Shown here: positions 43,627 through 53,786 of the stretch, piece by piece | How the letters are laid out: each line of letters begins with the position of its first letter | Numbering within the stretch: the first letter of the stretch is position 1 | Assembly: GCA_016180845.1 (NCBI GenBank) | Contig: JACPAK010000005.1 | Span: 1-64,000 of the forward strand | Reading direction: 5' to 3' | Source of the DNA: Deltaproteobacteria bacterium | GTDB lineage: Bacteria; UBA10199; JACPAL01 | Length of the DNA: 64,000 bases | Position numbers and translations under genes: made by a program | Notes under the pieces: generated by a model | Seen by the model: only the letters and a program-made list of their open reading frames with translations | Database searches by the model: none | What the model was told of the DNA's origin: nothing

Positions 43627-46600
43627 ATGTCCGGGGGGATACAAGAGTCTGTTTTTGAGATTGGCCAGAGGCTTATCGATGAGGCCAAAAAGTTTCAGCC
43701 GACCCTTCATGAGAGAACGGTTCAGTCCCTCATTAATGTCACACTGAAGGACCCGAAAATCCGTTCGAGGTTACTTCGCTTTATCTGCGCCCTCCCCCAA
43801 CTCCAAGATTCACCAACCGATCTCTTGCGATTTAGCCGCGACCTTTTTCTGCCGATCGTCGACTCATTTCCTGCCAGACTTCGTCCGCTCCTCAAATTAG
43901 GCCTGAACCGGTTCACCACCCCCCTTCTCCGACTGGGACCGGTATTTATGAGCCGTCAATTCTTGGGAGGGACCAACGATCAGGAGCTCCAGACGATCGT
44001 CAAAAAACTCAAGAAAGAGAAGATCGATGTCACGGTCGACAATCTTGGTGAGTTTGTCACCTCCGAAGAGGGGGCCGAGCGATACTTCAAGAGGGCCCAA
44101 AGGCTGATCACCCTTTTGGAGAAAGGGAGTTCCGTTTCACTGAAGGTCACTGGCCTGACCCCTCATTTCGATCCCTACGCACCCAACTTTATACTGGACC
44201 CAAACCGACCTCTTTACCGGAGGTTCAAGGAGCTCATGACAATCTGCCACGAGAGAGATCTGATCGCCTTTATCGATGCCGAACATTTTCAAAACAACGC
44301 CTTGATGTATGAGCTCCAGAGAAGGGTGCTCGATGAACTCTCTTCCTATCAAAAGGCCGGATTTGTCGTTCAGGCCTATCTTCGCGAGTCACCACAGTAT
44401 CTGGAAAAAATCGCTCAGTGGGCGCAAAAACAGCGTCGTTGTTATGTCCGACTCGTGAAGGGGGCCTATCATGAGCAAGAGGTTTGCTTTGCCCAGCAGC
44501 GTGGTTCTCTGATCCCTGTCTTCATGCAACAGGAAGAGACCGATACCAACTTTCGGAAACTCACCGATCAACTCCTTTCACTCCATGAATTTATCACCCC
44601 CTGTATCGCTGGTCACAATGTCCGTGAGATTGCCTACGCAATCTCGCGTGCCCAGCAAATGGGAATCCTCCATAAACTCGAAATCCAGTGCCTCTACGGA
44701 ATGGCACAAAATCTCCAGACGGCACTGGTTCGGATGGGAGTTCGGGTCCGCGCGTATGTTCCGCATCTCACCGCACTTGATCCAAGATCCCCTGCCGATC
44801 CTGCAGAAGGAATTCACTACCTGGGCCGACGCCTCATCGAAAATGGATCGATTTCGTTTCAAAAAATCCAGATCACGAAGGAAACGGATCCTAAGAAGCT
44901 GCTTCGGCTGAATGATGTCCCCCTTGAGAACGATAAATTGGCAAGGGTCGATTCCCTCCCGAAGGAATACCAGACCACCCTCCCCTCCTCCGGTTTTCGT
45001 CCTACCGATTATCTCAATCCTGTAGAACCGGGACGGTTGGAAAAATTTTGGGGGGAATATGAAAAAGCAAAGAGGGCGGGTCCTGCCTCGGGTTCCGCGA
45101 GCGAGGATGATCTGAATCGTCTTTTTGAAAATACAGCCCCCGCCCAAAAGGAATGGAGCCAACTTCCTGTCAAGCGCCGCACTGATATCTTGCTCAAAAT
45201 CGCCGATGAGATCGAGAAACGCCGCGACTTTTTGGCCTCGATCATGATCCTCGAATCGGCCAAGCCGATTGTTCAGGCTGATGCCGATATCAAGGAATGC
45301 CTCGACGCGATCCGCTACGCCGCGCTCGATGCCCGGAAAAAAGAGGCCGAAGGTTTCTTTGAAAGATACGAACCACGCGGTATCGCCGGGATCATCTCCC
45401 CCTGGAATTTCCCCTCTGCGATCCCTTTCATCGGCGTCTCGAACGCCCTCGCGAGTGGGAATGCAGCGATCTTGAAACCTTCTGAACTCGCTCCGAGGAT
45501 TGCGATCGAGATCGTGGAGATCTTCCGAACGCATTTGAGAAATGAAAATTTAAATCCCGACACCCTGCAACTGCTCCTCACGGATCAGGTCATACGGAGC
45601 CAACGCTTCGTTTCGGATCGGAGGCTTGAGGCGATCTCCTTCACTGGCTCCAAAAAGGTCGGGCTCGAGATTGCCGCTGCAGCCAAAGGGCGTTCCGTGA
45701 CGACCGAAATGGGGGGAACGAATGCCTTTGTTATCGGAATCGATGCCGAGGTGGATCAAGTGGTCGTGAATATCCGGTATGGCGCCTTCGGCTACCAGGG
45801 ACAAAAATGTTCGCATATTCAAAACATTTTTATCCCCCACCGAAAATTTGACCTTTATGTCGATCGGCTTCGCGAAATGGCCGCTTCGTGCCTCGTCGGA
45901 CCCGCCGATCGGCCAGAGACATTGATCGGACCTTTGATCCATGAGCGAACTCAAAGACATCTCGATCAGATATTAAATGAGATGCCCCCTGAAAATATTA
46001 TTTATGATGGCCAACAAAAAAAGGTTCCGGCCTATCCACGTCTCGTCGGTCCAACGGTCATTTTAAATAATGAAAGGCTCCTGACCGAGGAGTTTTTTGG
46101 TCCCCTGATCAATCTGATCCCCTATGAGACACACGAAGAGGTTTTGGAGAAAATCCGGCGTTCGACCTATGGGCTGACCTTCTCGATCCAGACCGCTTCA
46201 CCCAGAATCAGGGAATTTTATTTAAAGAGGGACCTTGAAAAAAATACCGGGGTCCTCGCTGGAAACCTCTACTGCGAGATGCCACCGGTCGGCGCCGAGA
46301 TCGCACTAAATCCGTTTGGTGGTCCCGGCATCAATCTCTCGGGGACTGGCGGAAAGACCGGTGGACCGGAAAGTATGATGACGTACTTAAAGCCTCGGGC
46401 AGTGGCTCATGAGTTGGAACGTCTCCCAACCGACGAGGAATGGAGATCATTGGCTCGGAAAAAAGGAAATGACTTCCGATTCATCGACCCAACAGAACTT
46501 CAGTACCCCGGCCGCACCGACCTCTTGGAAAGGACGCCGATAGGCGATGGAGTGATTGTCGTTGATCCCGAGATGGATGAGTCAACCCTCCTGCGACTTG

Positions 46601-47106
46601 TTTATAGCTACCTTTCGACAGGAAATACCCTCTCACTCCTTGTCCATCCCTCTAAATTCAAACAGACGGAAAACTTTGTGAAAAAACTGGGGGGGTATGG
46701 TTTTGGATCTGTTCTGATCCGAATGGCCCCGATGTCTTCTCTCGGAAGGTCCGAGAACCTGTCTGAGAGCCACCTTGAATCCGGACGATTTTCCGTAGGG
46801 AAGCCTTGGACCGAAGGAAAATCGTCCGACGGAACCGCTCGAGTTTCGCAGGACCTGGAGAGAGGAGACGAGGGGCCATTCGGATCACCACGATGGATCC
46901 ACCTCCGTCACGGATTCCAACCGGGCGACAACTTCTACGCGATGATCCACGATCCAGCGAGAACCGAACGCCAGGGTTTCGTGACACGAGTCAGCGATGC
47001 CCCTCCCTGGATCGACGACCCTCACTTCCTTGCAAAGACACAGATCCATCGGGTCATCAGTATCAATACACTCCATTCAGGGGATATAGAAAAGGTGGAG
47101 ATTTAA
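43627..47106 (+). CDS. putA: Bifunctional proline dehydrogenase / glutamate semialdehyde dehydrogenase
   Basis: About 1159 aa from ATG 43627. It oxidises proline to P5C (FAD) and then to glutamate (NAD). The PRODH barrel covers about 90-430, with YVRLVKGAYHEQEV, GHNVREIAYAIS and EIQCLYGMAQNLQTALV. The ALDH domain covers about 510-920, with SPWNFPSAIPF, TTEMGGTNAF and catalytic C728 in GYQGQKCSHI. A C-terminal region of about 230 residues follows (LVYSYLSTGNTLSLLV and RWIHLRHGFQPGDNFYA). There is no N-terminal ribbon-helix-helix DNA-binding domain, so it is not a self-regulating PutA of the E. coli kind. An in-frame start at 43537 is less likely. Confidence 0.95.
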   Translation: MSGGIQESVFEIGQRLIDEAKKFQPTLHERTVQSLINVTLKDPKIRSRLLRFICALPQLQDSPTDLLRFSRDLFLPIVDSFPARLRPLLKLGLNRFTTPLLRLGPVFMSRQFLGGTNDQELQTIVKKLKKEKIDVTVDNLGEFVTSEEGAERYFKRAQRLITLLEKGSSVSLKVTGLTPHFDPYAPNFILDPNRPLYRRFKELMTICHERDLIAFIDAEHFQNNALMYELQRRVLDELSSYQKAGFVVQAYLRESPQYLEKIAQWAQKQRRCYVRLVKGAYHEQEVCFAQQRGSLIPVFMQQEETDTNFRKLTDQLLSLHEFITPCIAGHNVREIAYAISRAQQMGILHKLEIQCLYGMAQNLQTALVRMGVRVRAYVPHLTALDPRSPADPAEGIHYLGRRLIENGSISFQKIQITKETDPKKLLRLNDVPLENDKLARVDSLPKEYQTTLPSSGFRPTDYLNPVEPGRLEKFWGEYEKAKRAGPASGSASEDDLNRLFENTAPAQKEWSQLPVKRRTDILLKIADEIEKRRDFLASIMILESAKPIVQADADIKECLDAIRYAALDARKKEAEGFFERYEPRGIAGIISPWNFPSAIPFIGVSNALASGNAAILKPSELAPRIAIEIVEIFRTHLRNENLNPDTLQLLLTDQVIRSQRFVSDRRLEAISFTGSKKVGLEIAAAAKGRSVTTEMGGTNAFVIGIDAEVDQVVVNIRYGAFGYQGQKCSHIQNIFIPHRKFDLYVDRLREMAASCLVGPADRPETLIGPLIHERTQRHLDQILNEMPPENIIYDGQQKKVPAYPRLVGPTVILNNERLLTEEFFGPLINLIPYETHEEVLEKIRRSTYGLTFSIQTASPRIREFYLKRDLEKNTGVLAGNLYCEMPPVGAEIALNPFGGPGINLSGTGGKTGGPESMMTYLKPRAVAHELERLPTDEEWRSLARKKGNDFRFIDPTELQYPGRTDLLERTPIGDGVIVVDPEMDESTLLRLVYSYLSTGNTLSLLVHPSKFKQTENFVKKLGGYGFGSVLIRMAPMSSLGRSENLSESHLESGRFSVGKPWTEGKSSDGTARVSQDLERGDEGPFGSPRWIHLRHGFQPGDNFYAMIHDPARTERQGFVTRVSDAPPWIDDPHFLAKTQIHRVISINTLHSGDIEKVEI

Positions 47107-47177
47107 AGGAGGAAAAAGGGCAACTTATTCGCCTCCAGCACGATCATATTAACATTGAAGGAAGAAGAGGAGGACTT

Positions 47178-50100
47178 ATGGCAGATCCAGCAACTCCACC
47201 AAGCCGTATAAGCGTCGCCTTGGCGCGATTTGATGTCGATCCCGACGAAACCTTACCCTCTGGCGGTCCACCAGAGGAGGTCATCATTATCCCTGACGGT
47301 CCCCTCGAATGCCCTAATTATGTATACTTGAGGGCAGATGAGCAAGAAGACGAGTCTGTCTCCCCAACGGGACTCAGGACATTGACCCTCGCCACGAAGG
47401 CACCAGCGATCCGGCTCATGGGAACGACCACGAATGTCGGACTGGCCAAAGAACACCTGACCCGTGTTGCACGTGACCGAATCCCTCTGCAATGCCGTAC
47501 CGCTGAGTTTGTTAAGGGATCGATTGAACTGGGGGATGCGATTGACACCGGCTCGGTTTCCGAATTGGTCAAAGCACTCGCCCGTGAGCGTCGCTTGGAG
47601 GCGTGGGATCGGCTCATGCGCATGGTTGCGATAGCAACAGGGAATCATGATATGGTGATGCCCAACGGCGTCACAGATAGCGGTGAGTTTTATACTGGAT
47701 TCAATGCAGTCGGGACGCTCATGGGGGCCGATGGACCGGGTGAGAGTTGGCGCAGCGAGATCGTCAGGGAAGAGGTGGGATCTGAAGAGAACATGGGTAA
47801 TAAATTAAAATTCCTTAAAATGATTCAAAAACATCTTGGTCTCCCGTGGCAACCGGTCCTTCTCCAAGATGCCGACGACACCGTCTATCACGTTGCTGGT
47901 GAGCCTCAAACTTATCAATGGTCGGATGAGAAGGCCACTGTAGAGAATTTCTGGAAAAGCTACGATAATGGTGAATTTTGGCAGGCGACAATAAAATTCA
48001 AACCAGACAAAAAGCTTCATCCGGATCAGCAATATTTCGGTATCTCCGCCGTCAAACTGGATGAGAATACCTATTCGATCCTCATGGACACCACAGACCT
48101 CCTGGAGGACTCGAGGAAAAAAGGTCTACTTCATGGGCATCTCTCTTATGTCCAGGTCCGAATGATTCAGGGACTCATGAGACATCTGAAAACTCTGAAT
48201 CCTAAGGCAAAGTTCGTGCTCAATTCCCATTTCCCGCTTGATGATCTTGATGGTACCATCTACCAGGTTTTTAGTTCAAACAATCACCTTGAAGAAATCT
48301 TGAATGACGAATCGGTCGTCGCGGTCATCGTCGCCCACACCCACGAGTGGGATATGAAGGATCTGAATTCCGGCAAACTCCGAGACAAATTGAAGATCAA
48401 CCGACGCACCCCCCTGCTGCAATACAATGTCACCTCGATAATAGATTGGCCGGTCGGTGCAGCCCAGATGACGGTCCAGTCAGATCCAGAATACCTGACC
48501 CTAACCCTGCATCGAATTGATTTTACGGATACGCTTCCGTCGATGGATGCCGATGCCCAGAAAAAATTCGATGACATCGATCCCGAGCTCCTCTCGTTCG
48601 CTACCGCCTGGCACGACATGACTGATGCAAGGTTTAAAGTCCTCGGCCATCCAAGGGCAAAACTGGGTGAACAACTTTTTGTTGCAGGTGACATCCATGT
48701 AGGCTTGGTCCCGGAACCGGGCAAATTTTACTATTCCCTCATGACCCACGATGCGATCCCGGTCGATGTCGTCCGGGGGATGCTCACAATGCGGCATGAA
48801 CAGGATATCTTCGCCCTTGAGCTAAATACCGTTACGGTCCAGGATCCCTCTGGAAATTCTACACCCTTACGTCCCGCGGCAACGGTTGTTGATGAAGAAT
48901 CCAAAAAATACCTCCAGCATCTTCGCGCCTATTATACCAATTCCCTGATCGCCCATCGGAGCAGGGATAAAAAGAAGGCGAGTGAAGCGCGATCCGCGAT
49001 CCGGGCTCACCAGAAGGCTATCGACGAATCAACCAGGACCCTGCTCCACGCCTATCAAGAAGTAATGCAGCAATTAGAAATTGAGATGCTCCCCCTCGAC
49101 GATAAAAAGAAGGCCAAGAAGACTTCGGATGCAGAAAATTCAAGGTTGAACTACCTGAAGAACCTCCATGATATCGCAAGGATCTCTGTGGAGCGGGCTG
49201 TTGCAGCAAAGAACTGGTTCCTGCTCTTTAATATTAAATTGGCCCAGGGACAAAAAGAAGACGATCTCGCCACGATGAATAATTTCAGGTCTCTCGACTA
49301 CTGGCGCGACATGGATAGATTCATCCAGAACCTCCCTTACAACCGATGGGGAACCAATGAGGTTAGTCCGGCAACCGCCTATCGACTCCATATCCATGAG
49401 CGATCGGCTGAGCGGAGGGCGAATTACCTTGGGGACAAACCAAAGCGGAATGTCCCGCCGGTCGTCACGATTAAAGTCAATCTGACAACCAATGAAATCG
49501 TAACACTCACCGATCGCCTCCCTGACTACACCCCGGCAGAACAGCAAGAGATCGTCGCCGGCTGGCGTGGGAAGAGAGATTCAAAGGGTCGAGAGACCGA
49601 TCTGACGGAGGGAGAGCTGGATGAGGCCCGCCAAGCGGTCGATGAGCAAAACCCTGATTTTAGACATCACCCCGCGTTTCAGGCCGGTGGCCGATTTGGA
49701 AATGGGGCAAGTGCGGCACGTTTTGGGGCGGGATGGCAGCTCCATTGGTCACTCCGGAATGGTGAAGGCAATAAGAGCTGGCCACGTGTCACTGTGGTCC
49801 CCGCTGTCGAATATGTCTCGAATGGTGATGAATTTTTACGTGTCGACAATCGGGTTCGCGAGGTCGGTGGATCTGTAGCCGGCTACTACGAGGCACTTGG
49901 CTGGCTGGGAGTCGGCGTCTCAGTCAATGGTGCAGCCCACTGGAACAGTGAGGATCGTACACTCCGTGAGCCAGGGGGGCGAGTCGGTGGTGATGTTCGA
50001 GCCCATATTGCCGATGGGGCATTGATCGGTTACTTCGGTCATGATTGGTACCTCGGTGAAAGGGACGGCTGGGTTGGTGGCTTCATGCTCGATCCGTACG

Positions 50101-50198
50101 CACTCTTCGACACATTCAATGTCAGAATCCCGTGGCTCGGGATCGACTTCGGAAGAAAACCAAAACCACCGCAGTTGGACATTAATCCTACTGAATAA
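47178..50198 (+). CDS. Large metallophosphoesterase-like protein with beta-rich C-terminus
   Basis: 1007 aa from ATG 47178, behind GAGGAGGA. Calcineurin-type motifs occur in order: GDAIDTG (G119-D123), ATGNHD (N156, H157), LNSHFPLD (H351) and AHTHEWD (H387, H389). The first D-x-H motif of the family is not evident, so activity is uncertain. A helical Lys/Glu-rich stretch follows (about 575-660). The last 200 residues are Gly/aromatic strands (GAGWQLHWSLRNGEG, VSVNGAAHWNSED, GYFGHDWYLGERDG) that look like a beta-barrel. There is no signal peptide. It follows putA by 71 bp and could be in the same transcript. Confidence 0.75.
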   Translation: MADPATPPSRISVALARFDVDPDETLPSGGPPEEVIIIPDGPLECPNYVYLRADEQEDESVSPTGLRTLTLATKAPAIRLMGTTTNVGLAKEHLTRVARDRIPLQCRTAEFVKGSIELGDAIDTGSVSELVKALARERRLEAWDRLMRMVAIATGNHDMVMPNGVTDSGEFYTGFNAVGTLMGADGPGESWRSEIVREEVGSEENMGNKLKFLKMIQKHLGLPWQPVLLQDADDTVYHVAGEPQTYQWSDEKATVENFWKSYDNGEFWQATIKFKPDKKLHPDQQYFGISAVKLDENTYSILMDTTDLLEDSRKKGLLHGHLSYVQVRMIQGLMRHLKTLNPKAKFVLNSHFPLDDLDGTIYQVFSSNNHLEEILNDESVVAVIVAHTHEWDMKDLNSGKLRDKLKINRRTPLLQYNVTSIIDWPVGAAQMTVQSDPEYLTLTLHRIDFTDTLPSMDADAQKKFDDIDPELLSFATAWHDMTDARFKVLGHPRAKLGEQLFVAGDIHVGLVPEPGKFYYSLMTHDAIPVDVVRGMLTMRHEQDIFALELNTVTVQDPSGNSTPLRPAATVVDEESKKYLQHLRAYYTNSLIAHRSRDKKKASEARSAIRAHQKAIDESTRTLLHAYQEVMQQLEIEMLPLDDKKKAKKTSDAENSRLNYLKNLHDIARISVERAVAAKNWFLLFNIKLAQGQKEDDLATMNNFRSLDYWRDMDRFIQNLPYNRWGTNEVSPATAYRLHIHERSAERRANYLGDKPKRNVPPVVTIKVNLTTNEIVTLTDRLPDYTPAEQQEIVAGWRGKRDSKGRETDLTEGELDEARQAVDEQNPDFRHHPAFQAGGRFGNGASAARFGAGWQLHWSLRNGEGNKSWPRVTVVPAVEYVSNGDEFLRVDNRVREVGGSVAGYYEALGWLGVGVSVNGAAHWNSEDRTLREPGGRVGGDVRAHIADGALIGYFGHDWYLGERDGWVGGFMLDPYALFDTFNVRIPWLGIDFGRKPKPPQLDINPTE

Positions 50199-50769
50199 AG
50201 CCCATAATCCCTTTTCGGATGATCATGACCGCAATAGAGGCGAGGATCAGGTTCGAGATCTTTGCGATCGTCTGAGTCCCTGACTTTCCCAAGGCGCGTG
50301 TGATCGCACCGGAAAAACTGAACATAAAGACGGCGATCAAGACATTCAGGATCGTCGCGATCATCGTCGGAAAATGACCATGCTGTTCCGCAAGCAGGAG
50401 GACCGTCGTCAAGACAGCCGGCCCCACAATCAGCGGAACCCCGATCGGCACCGCCCCGAAGCTTTCCGGATCGACCGATCGCTCACGGATCGTCCGGCCT
50501 GTGGTCAAATCAGTCATCGCGATAATAAAGAGGAGCACCCCCCCTGCCACCATGAAATCAGCAACGGTAATCCCTAAGAGGCGAAAGGTTGCCTGCCCCA
50601 CAAAGATAAAGATCGAGGCAACGATCGAGGCGGTCAGAAACGACTGAAACAGGATCCTTCGAATCCAGGGCTTCCGGACAGACGAGGTCAGGCTCACATA
50701 GAGCGGCAACATACCGATCGCATTGACCGCCACGAAGAGCGGGACAAAACAGAGCCAAAAATTTTTCAT
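50188..50769 (-). CDS. MarC family integral membrane protein
   Basis: A 193-aa protein with six helices of the UPF0056/MarC family: CFVPLFVAVNAIGMLPLY at the start, then FMVAGGVLLFIIAMTDLTTG and VPLIVGPAVLTTVLLLAEQHG. The physiological role of MarC proteins is not established, and a link to the mar regulon was withdrawn as I recall. ATG 50769 has AGGGAAG upstream; the longer reading to 50805 is not needed. Its end overlaps the convergent phosphoesterase-like gene by 11 bp. Confidence 0.9.
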   Translation of the reverse strand: MKNFWLCFVPLFVAVNAIGMLPLYVSLTSSVRKPWIRRILFQSFLTASIVASIFIFVGQATFRLLGITVADFMVAGGVLLFIIAMTDLTTGRTIRERSVDPESFGAVPIGVPLIVGPAVLTTVLLLAEQHGHFPTMIATILNVLIAVFMFSFSGAITRALGKSGTQTIAKISNLILASIAVMIIRKGIMGFIQ

Positions 50770-50818
50770 ATTTCTTCCCTTGTCATTTTTTTGGGAGTGG
50801 GTCAATAAGGCCTTCTGA

Positions 50819-52051
50819 ATGTCGATTCAGCGACTCATTAGTTTTTCGGGAATTTTCACAATCCTTTTGGTCGCCTGGCTCTTCTCAAGTCACCGAAAGA
50901 AGGTCTCACTCAAAACGATTTTTGCAGGAATTTTGATCCAGCTCCTGATGGGTATTTTTGTTTTTATCACACCGATCGGTGTCAAGGTTTTCTCCTTCTT
51001 GAATGATGCCGTGGTCCATATCCTGAACGCCTCTTATGAGGGGGCTCGGTTTCTCTTCGGCCCCCTTGCGATTCCACCCGGAGAAAATGGATCGTTCGGC
51101 TTTATCCTGATCTTTCAGGCGCTCCCAACGATCATCTTTTTCTCCGCCCTCATGGGAGCGCTTTATTATCTCCGGGTCATGCCGTTCATCATCAGACAGT
51201 TCTCCCGTCTTTTCACCAAACTGATGGGAACAAGCGGTGCGGAATCACTCTGTGCAGCAAGCAATATTTTCGTCGGCATCGAGGCCTCGACAGCGATCCT
51301 CCCCTATCTCAAGAAAATGACCCGTTCCGAACTGATGGCGGTCTTGACGACCGGTATCGGCACGATCGCCTCGAGCATGCTTGGTTTTTACACGATTATT
51401 CTTCACGAACAGTTTCCCCAAATCGCGGGGCATCTCGTCTCGGCCTCACTGATTTCAGCCCCAGCCTCTCTCCTGATGGCCAAGGTTTTGCTTCCAGAGA
51501 CGGAAACCCCTGAAACCCTCGGAACTCATCTGACTGATAAAAGTCAAAGCGCCTCAAACCTGATGCAAGCAATTATTGAAGGAGCGATGGCAGGTGGAAA
51601 ATTGATTTTCGGGATCGCTGTGCTTCTCGTCGCCTTTTTAGGATTGGTCGCACTGATCAACATCGGCCTCTCGGGAACTATTTCCATGAAACTTCAGGAC
51701 CTGCTGGCTTATCCGTTTTACCCCTTCGCCTTGATGATCGGTGTAACGCCGGCTGATGCGATGGAGGTCGCCCGTCTTCTCGGTTCCCGCGTGATCCTGA
51801 CCGAAGTCCCCGCCTATCAGGAGCTGGCCCGGTTGATCGCGGAGGGGGTGGTACAGCCTCGTAGTGGCCTGCTTGCGACCTACGCCCTCTGCGGATTTGC
51901 GCATGTCTCGAGTGTCGCAATTTTTGTTGGCGGTACCGCTGCGCTGATCCCCGAGCGAACCAAGGAACTCGCTTCCTTGGCCTTCCGCTCCCTCTTCGCC
52001 GCAACTCTCGGCTGCCTCATGACCGCCGCCGTCGCTGGGACGTTTTTATAA
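50819..52051 (+). CDS. Concentrative nucleoside transporter (NupC/CNT family)
   Basis: A 410-aa protein with about ten helices. It imports nucleosides by cation symport. The family signatures are GFILIFQALPTIIFFSALMG, ESLCAASNIFVGIEASTAIL and GFAHVSSVAIFVGG near the C-terminus. The start is ATG 50819. It precedes the CstA gene on the same strand; an AT-rich hairpin between them (52066-52084) could separate the transcripts. Confidence 0.93.
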   Translation: MSIQRLISFSGIFTILLVAWLFSSHRKKVSLKTIFAGILIQLLMGIFVFITPIGVKVFSFLNDAVVHILNASYEGARFLFGPLAIPPGENGSFGFILIFQALPTIIFFSALMGALYYLRVMPFIIRQFSRLFTKLMGTSGAESLCAASNIFVGIEASTAILPYLKKMTRSELMAVLTTGIGTIASSMLGFYTIILHEQFPQIAGHLVSASLISAPASLLMAKVLLPETETPETLGTHLTDKSQSASNLMQAIIEGAMAGGKLIFGIAVLLVAFLGLVALINIGLSGTISMKLQDLLAYPFYPFALMIGVTPADAMEVARLLGSRVILTEVPAYQELARLIAEGVVQPRSGLLATYALCGFAHVSSVAIFVGGTAALIPERTKELASLAFRSLFAATLGCLMTAAVAGTFL

Positions 52052-52065
52052 AAGGGAATTAGAAA

Positions 52066-52084
52066 AATAATTTGCGAAATTATT
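52066..52084. terminator. AT-rich hairpin between nucleoside transporter and CstA genes
   Basis: A perfect 8-3-8 inverted repeat, AATAATTT-GCG-AAATTATT, 15 bp after the stop of the transporter gene. It is weakly stable and has no long T-run after it. It could be a poor terminator or a protein-binding site. Confidence 0.35.
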
Positions 52085-52109
52085 CATATGAAATAGAGCT
52101 ATAGACATC

Positions 52110-53786
52110 ATGTCATTACCGGTACTTGCAGCGATTTTTTTAATCACGATCGGGCTTGGCTATCGATTTTACGGGAGACTCGTCGCGCGTCAGTACGCCT
52201 TAAACAACAACCAACGAACGCCGGCCCATGAACTGAAAGACGGGGTCGACTTCGTCCCGACCAAGCCGTTTTATCTCTTCGGCCAGCATTTCAGCGCGAT
52301 CTCGGCCGCCGGTCCGATCGCGGGACCGATCCTCGCCTGCCAACAGTTCGGCTGGCTTCCTTGCCTGCTCTGGATCGGGCTTGGTGTGGTGCTGATCGGC
52401 GCGGTTCACGATTTCTCAGCCCTGATTGCCAGTGTGCGACACCGCGGCAACTCGATCGCGGAGATTATCAAATTGAATATTGGCCATAAGGCCTGGCTCG
52501 CGATTCTGGGATTCATCTGGTTCGCCCTGCTCTATGTGATCGTTGCCTTCACCGACATCACCGCAGCGACCTTTGTCGGTCGGATCGAGGAGCTCGACGG
52601 AATGCAGGTCGGCTTTGAAAGAGGAGGCGCCGTCGCTGCTGCCAGCACGATGTATTTGACACTCGCGATCCTGATGGGAATTATCCAAAAAAAATGGAAC
52701 CCACCACTCTGGCTCATGACGCTCGTCTTTGTCCCGGCAACACTCGCGGTGGTCTGGTACGGAACAGAGCTCGCCCCCTATTTCTTGCTCAGTAAAAAGG
52801 CCTGGGGAGGGATTATCCTTCTCTACTGCCTCATCGCCTCGCTCTTGCCGGTCTGGTTCCTCTTGCAACCACGAGGTTACCTGGGCGGTTTTGTCCTCTA
52901 TCTAACCCTGGCCGTCGGTCTGATCGGAATCTTTCTCGGCGGTTATCCAATCCAGCAGATCCCTTTCAAGGGTTGGCAGGCGGCCGGTCCGACAGGTTCC
53001 CTCTTCCCGTTTCTTTTTGTCACGATCGCCTGCGGCGCCTGTTCCGGATTTCACGGACTTGTCTGCTCCGGCACCACCTCCAAACAGATCGATAAAGAGA
53101 CCGATTGCCGACCGGTCGGCTATGGGGCGATGCTGCTCGAGGCTTTTGTCGCACTGATCGCGCTCGCCACAATCATTATTCTCTCAGACAACGAAATCAA
53201 AGGGGCACCCGGGGCGATCTTCGGTCAAGGGATCGGCCGGTTTCTGACACTTGTTATCGGAAAAGAAAACCTGGTCTTTGCGATCACGTTCGGGGCGATG
53301 GCTTTTTCAACCTTTGTCTTTGATACGTTGGATGTCACAACCCGATTGGGAAGGTATATTCTTCAGGAACTGACTGGGAAAAAAGGGCCTGTCTCAGCGA
53401 CACTGGCAACTCTCGCGACCGTCGGAGTCCCTGCCCTCTTGATCGGAATCGCACCGGAGGGGGGATGGCTGCACTTCTGGATCCTGTTTGGAACCGCCAA
53501 CCAACTCCTCGCCGCTCTGACACTGCTCGGTATTACGGTCTGGCTCTATCGGAGTGGCAAGCGTTACTGGTTCACTCTCTTGCCGATGCTCTTTGTCGGG
53601 ACGATCACGCTCTGGTCTTTTATCAGTCAACTAACAAACAGCTACCAACTCGGCCTCACCGAAGGTTTTCATCTCGATATCCGTCTGATCAATGGGATCG
53701 TCACACTAACCCTCGTCACACTGGCGATTTTTATTCTTCTGAATGCCGTAAGATCGCTCCGCATCAAGCGCTCGACCTCGTCGTAA
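52110..53786 (+). CDS. cstA: Carbon starvation protein A (CstA) family transporter
   Basis: 558 aa with about 15 helices. CstA-family proteins import pyruvate or peptides. Signatures are FGQHFSAISAAGPIAGPILA, GAVHDFSALIASVRHRG, CSGFHGLVCSGTTSKQ and GYGAMLLEAFVALIAL. It is shorter than E. coli CstA (about 700 aa), as are many homologs. Its 3' end overlaps the convergent histidine kinase gene by 23 bp. Confidence 0.95.
   Translation: MSLPVLAAIFLITIGLGYRFYGRLVARQYALNNNQRTPAHELKDGVDFVPTKPFYLFGQHFSAISAAGPIAGPILACQQFGWLPCLLWIGLGVVLIGAVHDFSALIASVRHRGNSIAEIIKLNIGHKAWLAILGFIWFALLYVIVAFTDITAATFVGRIEELDGMQVGFERGGAVAAASTMYLTLAILMGIIQKKWNPPLWLMTLVFVPATLAVVWYGTELAPYFLLSKKAWGGIILLYCLIASLLPVWFLLQPRGYLGGFVLYLTLAVGLIGIFLGGYPIQQIPFKGWQAAGPTGSLFPFLFVTIACGACSGFHGLVCSGTTSKQIDKETDCRPVGYGAMLLEAFVALIALATIIILSDNEIKGAPGAIFGQGIGRFLTLVIGKENLVFAITFGAMAFSTFVFDTLDVTTRLGRYILQELTGKKGPVSATLATLATVGVPALLIGIAPEGGWLHFWILFGTANQLLAALTLLGITVWLYRSGKRYWFTLLPMLFVGTITLWSFISQLTNSYQLGLTEGFHLDIRLINGIVTLTLVTLAIFILLNAVRSLRIKRSTSS

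Noticed and set aside
44578-45534. 318-aa open frame antisense to the PutA-like gene
   Set aside because: A shadow of the conserved PRODH/ALDH coding region. No family, no Shine-Dalgarno, and composition typical of antisense translation.
46806-47177. Overlap of the phosphoesterase-like gene with putA
   Set aside because: The frame is open across the putA 3' end, but a perfect GAGGAGGA and ATG at 47178 mark the true start, and the upstream translation is shadow coding.
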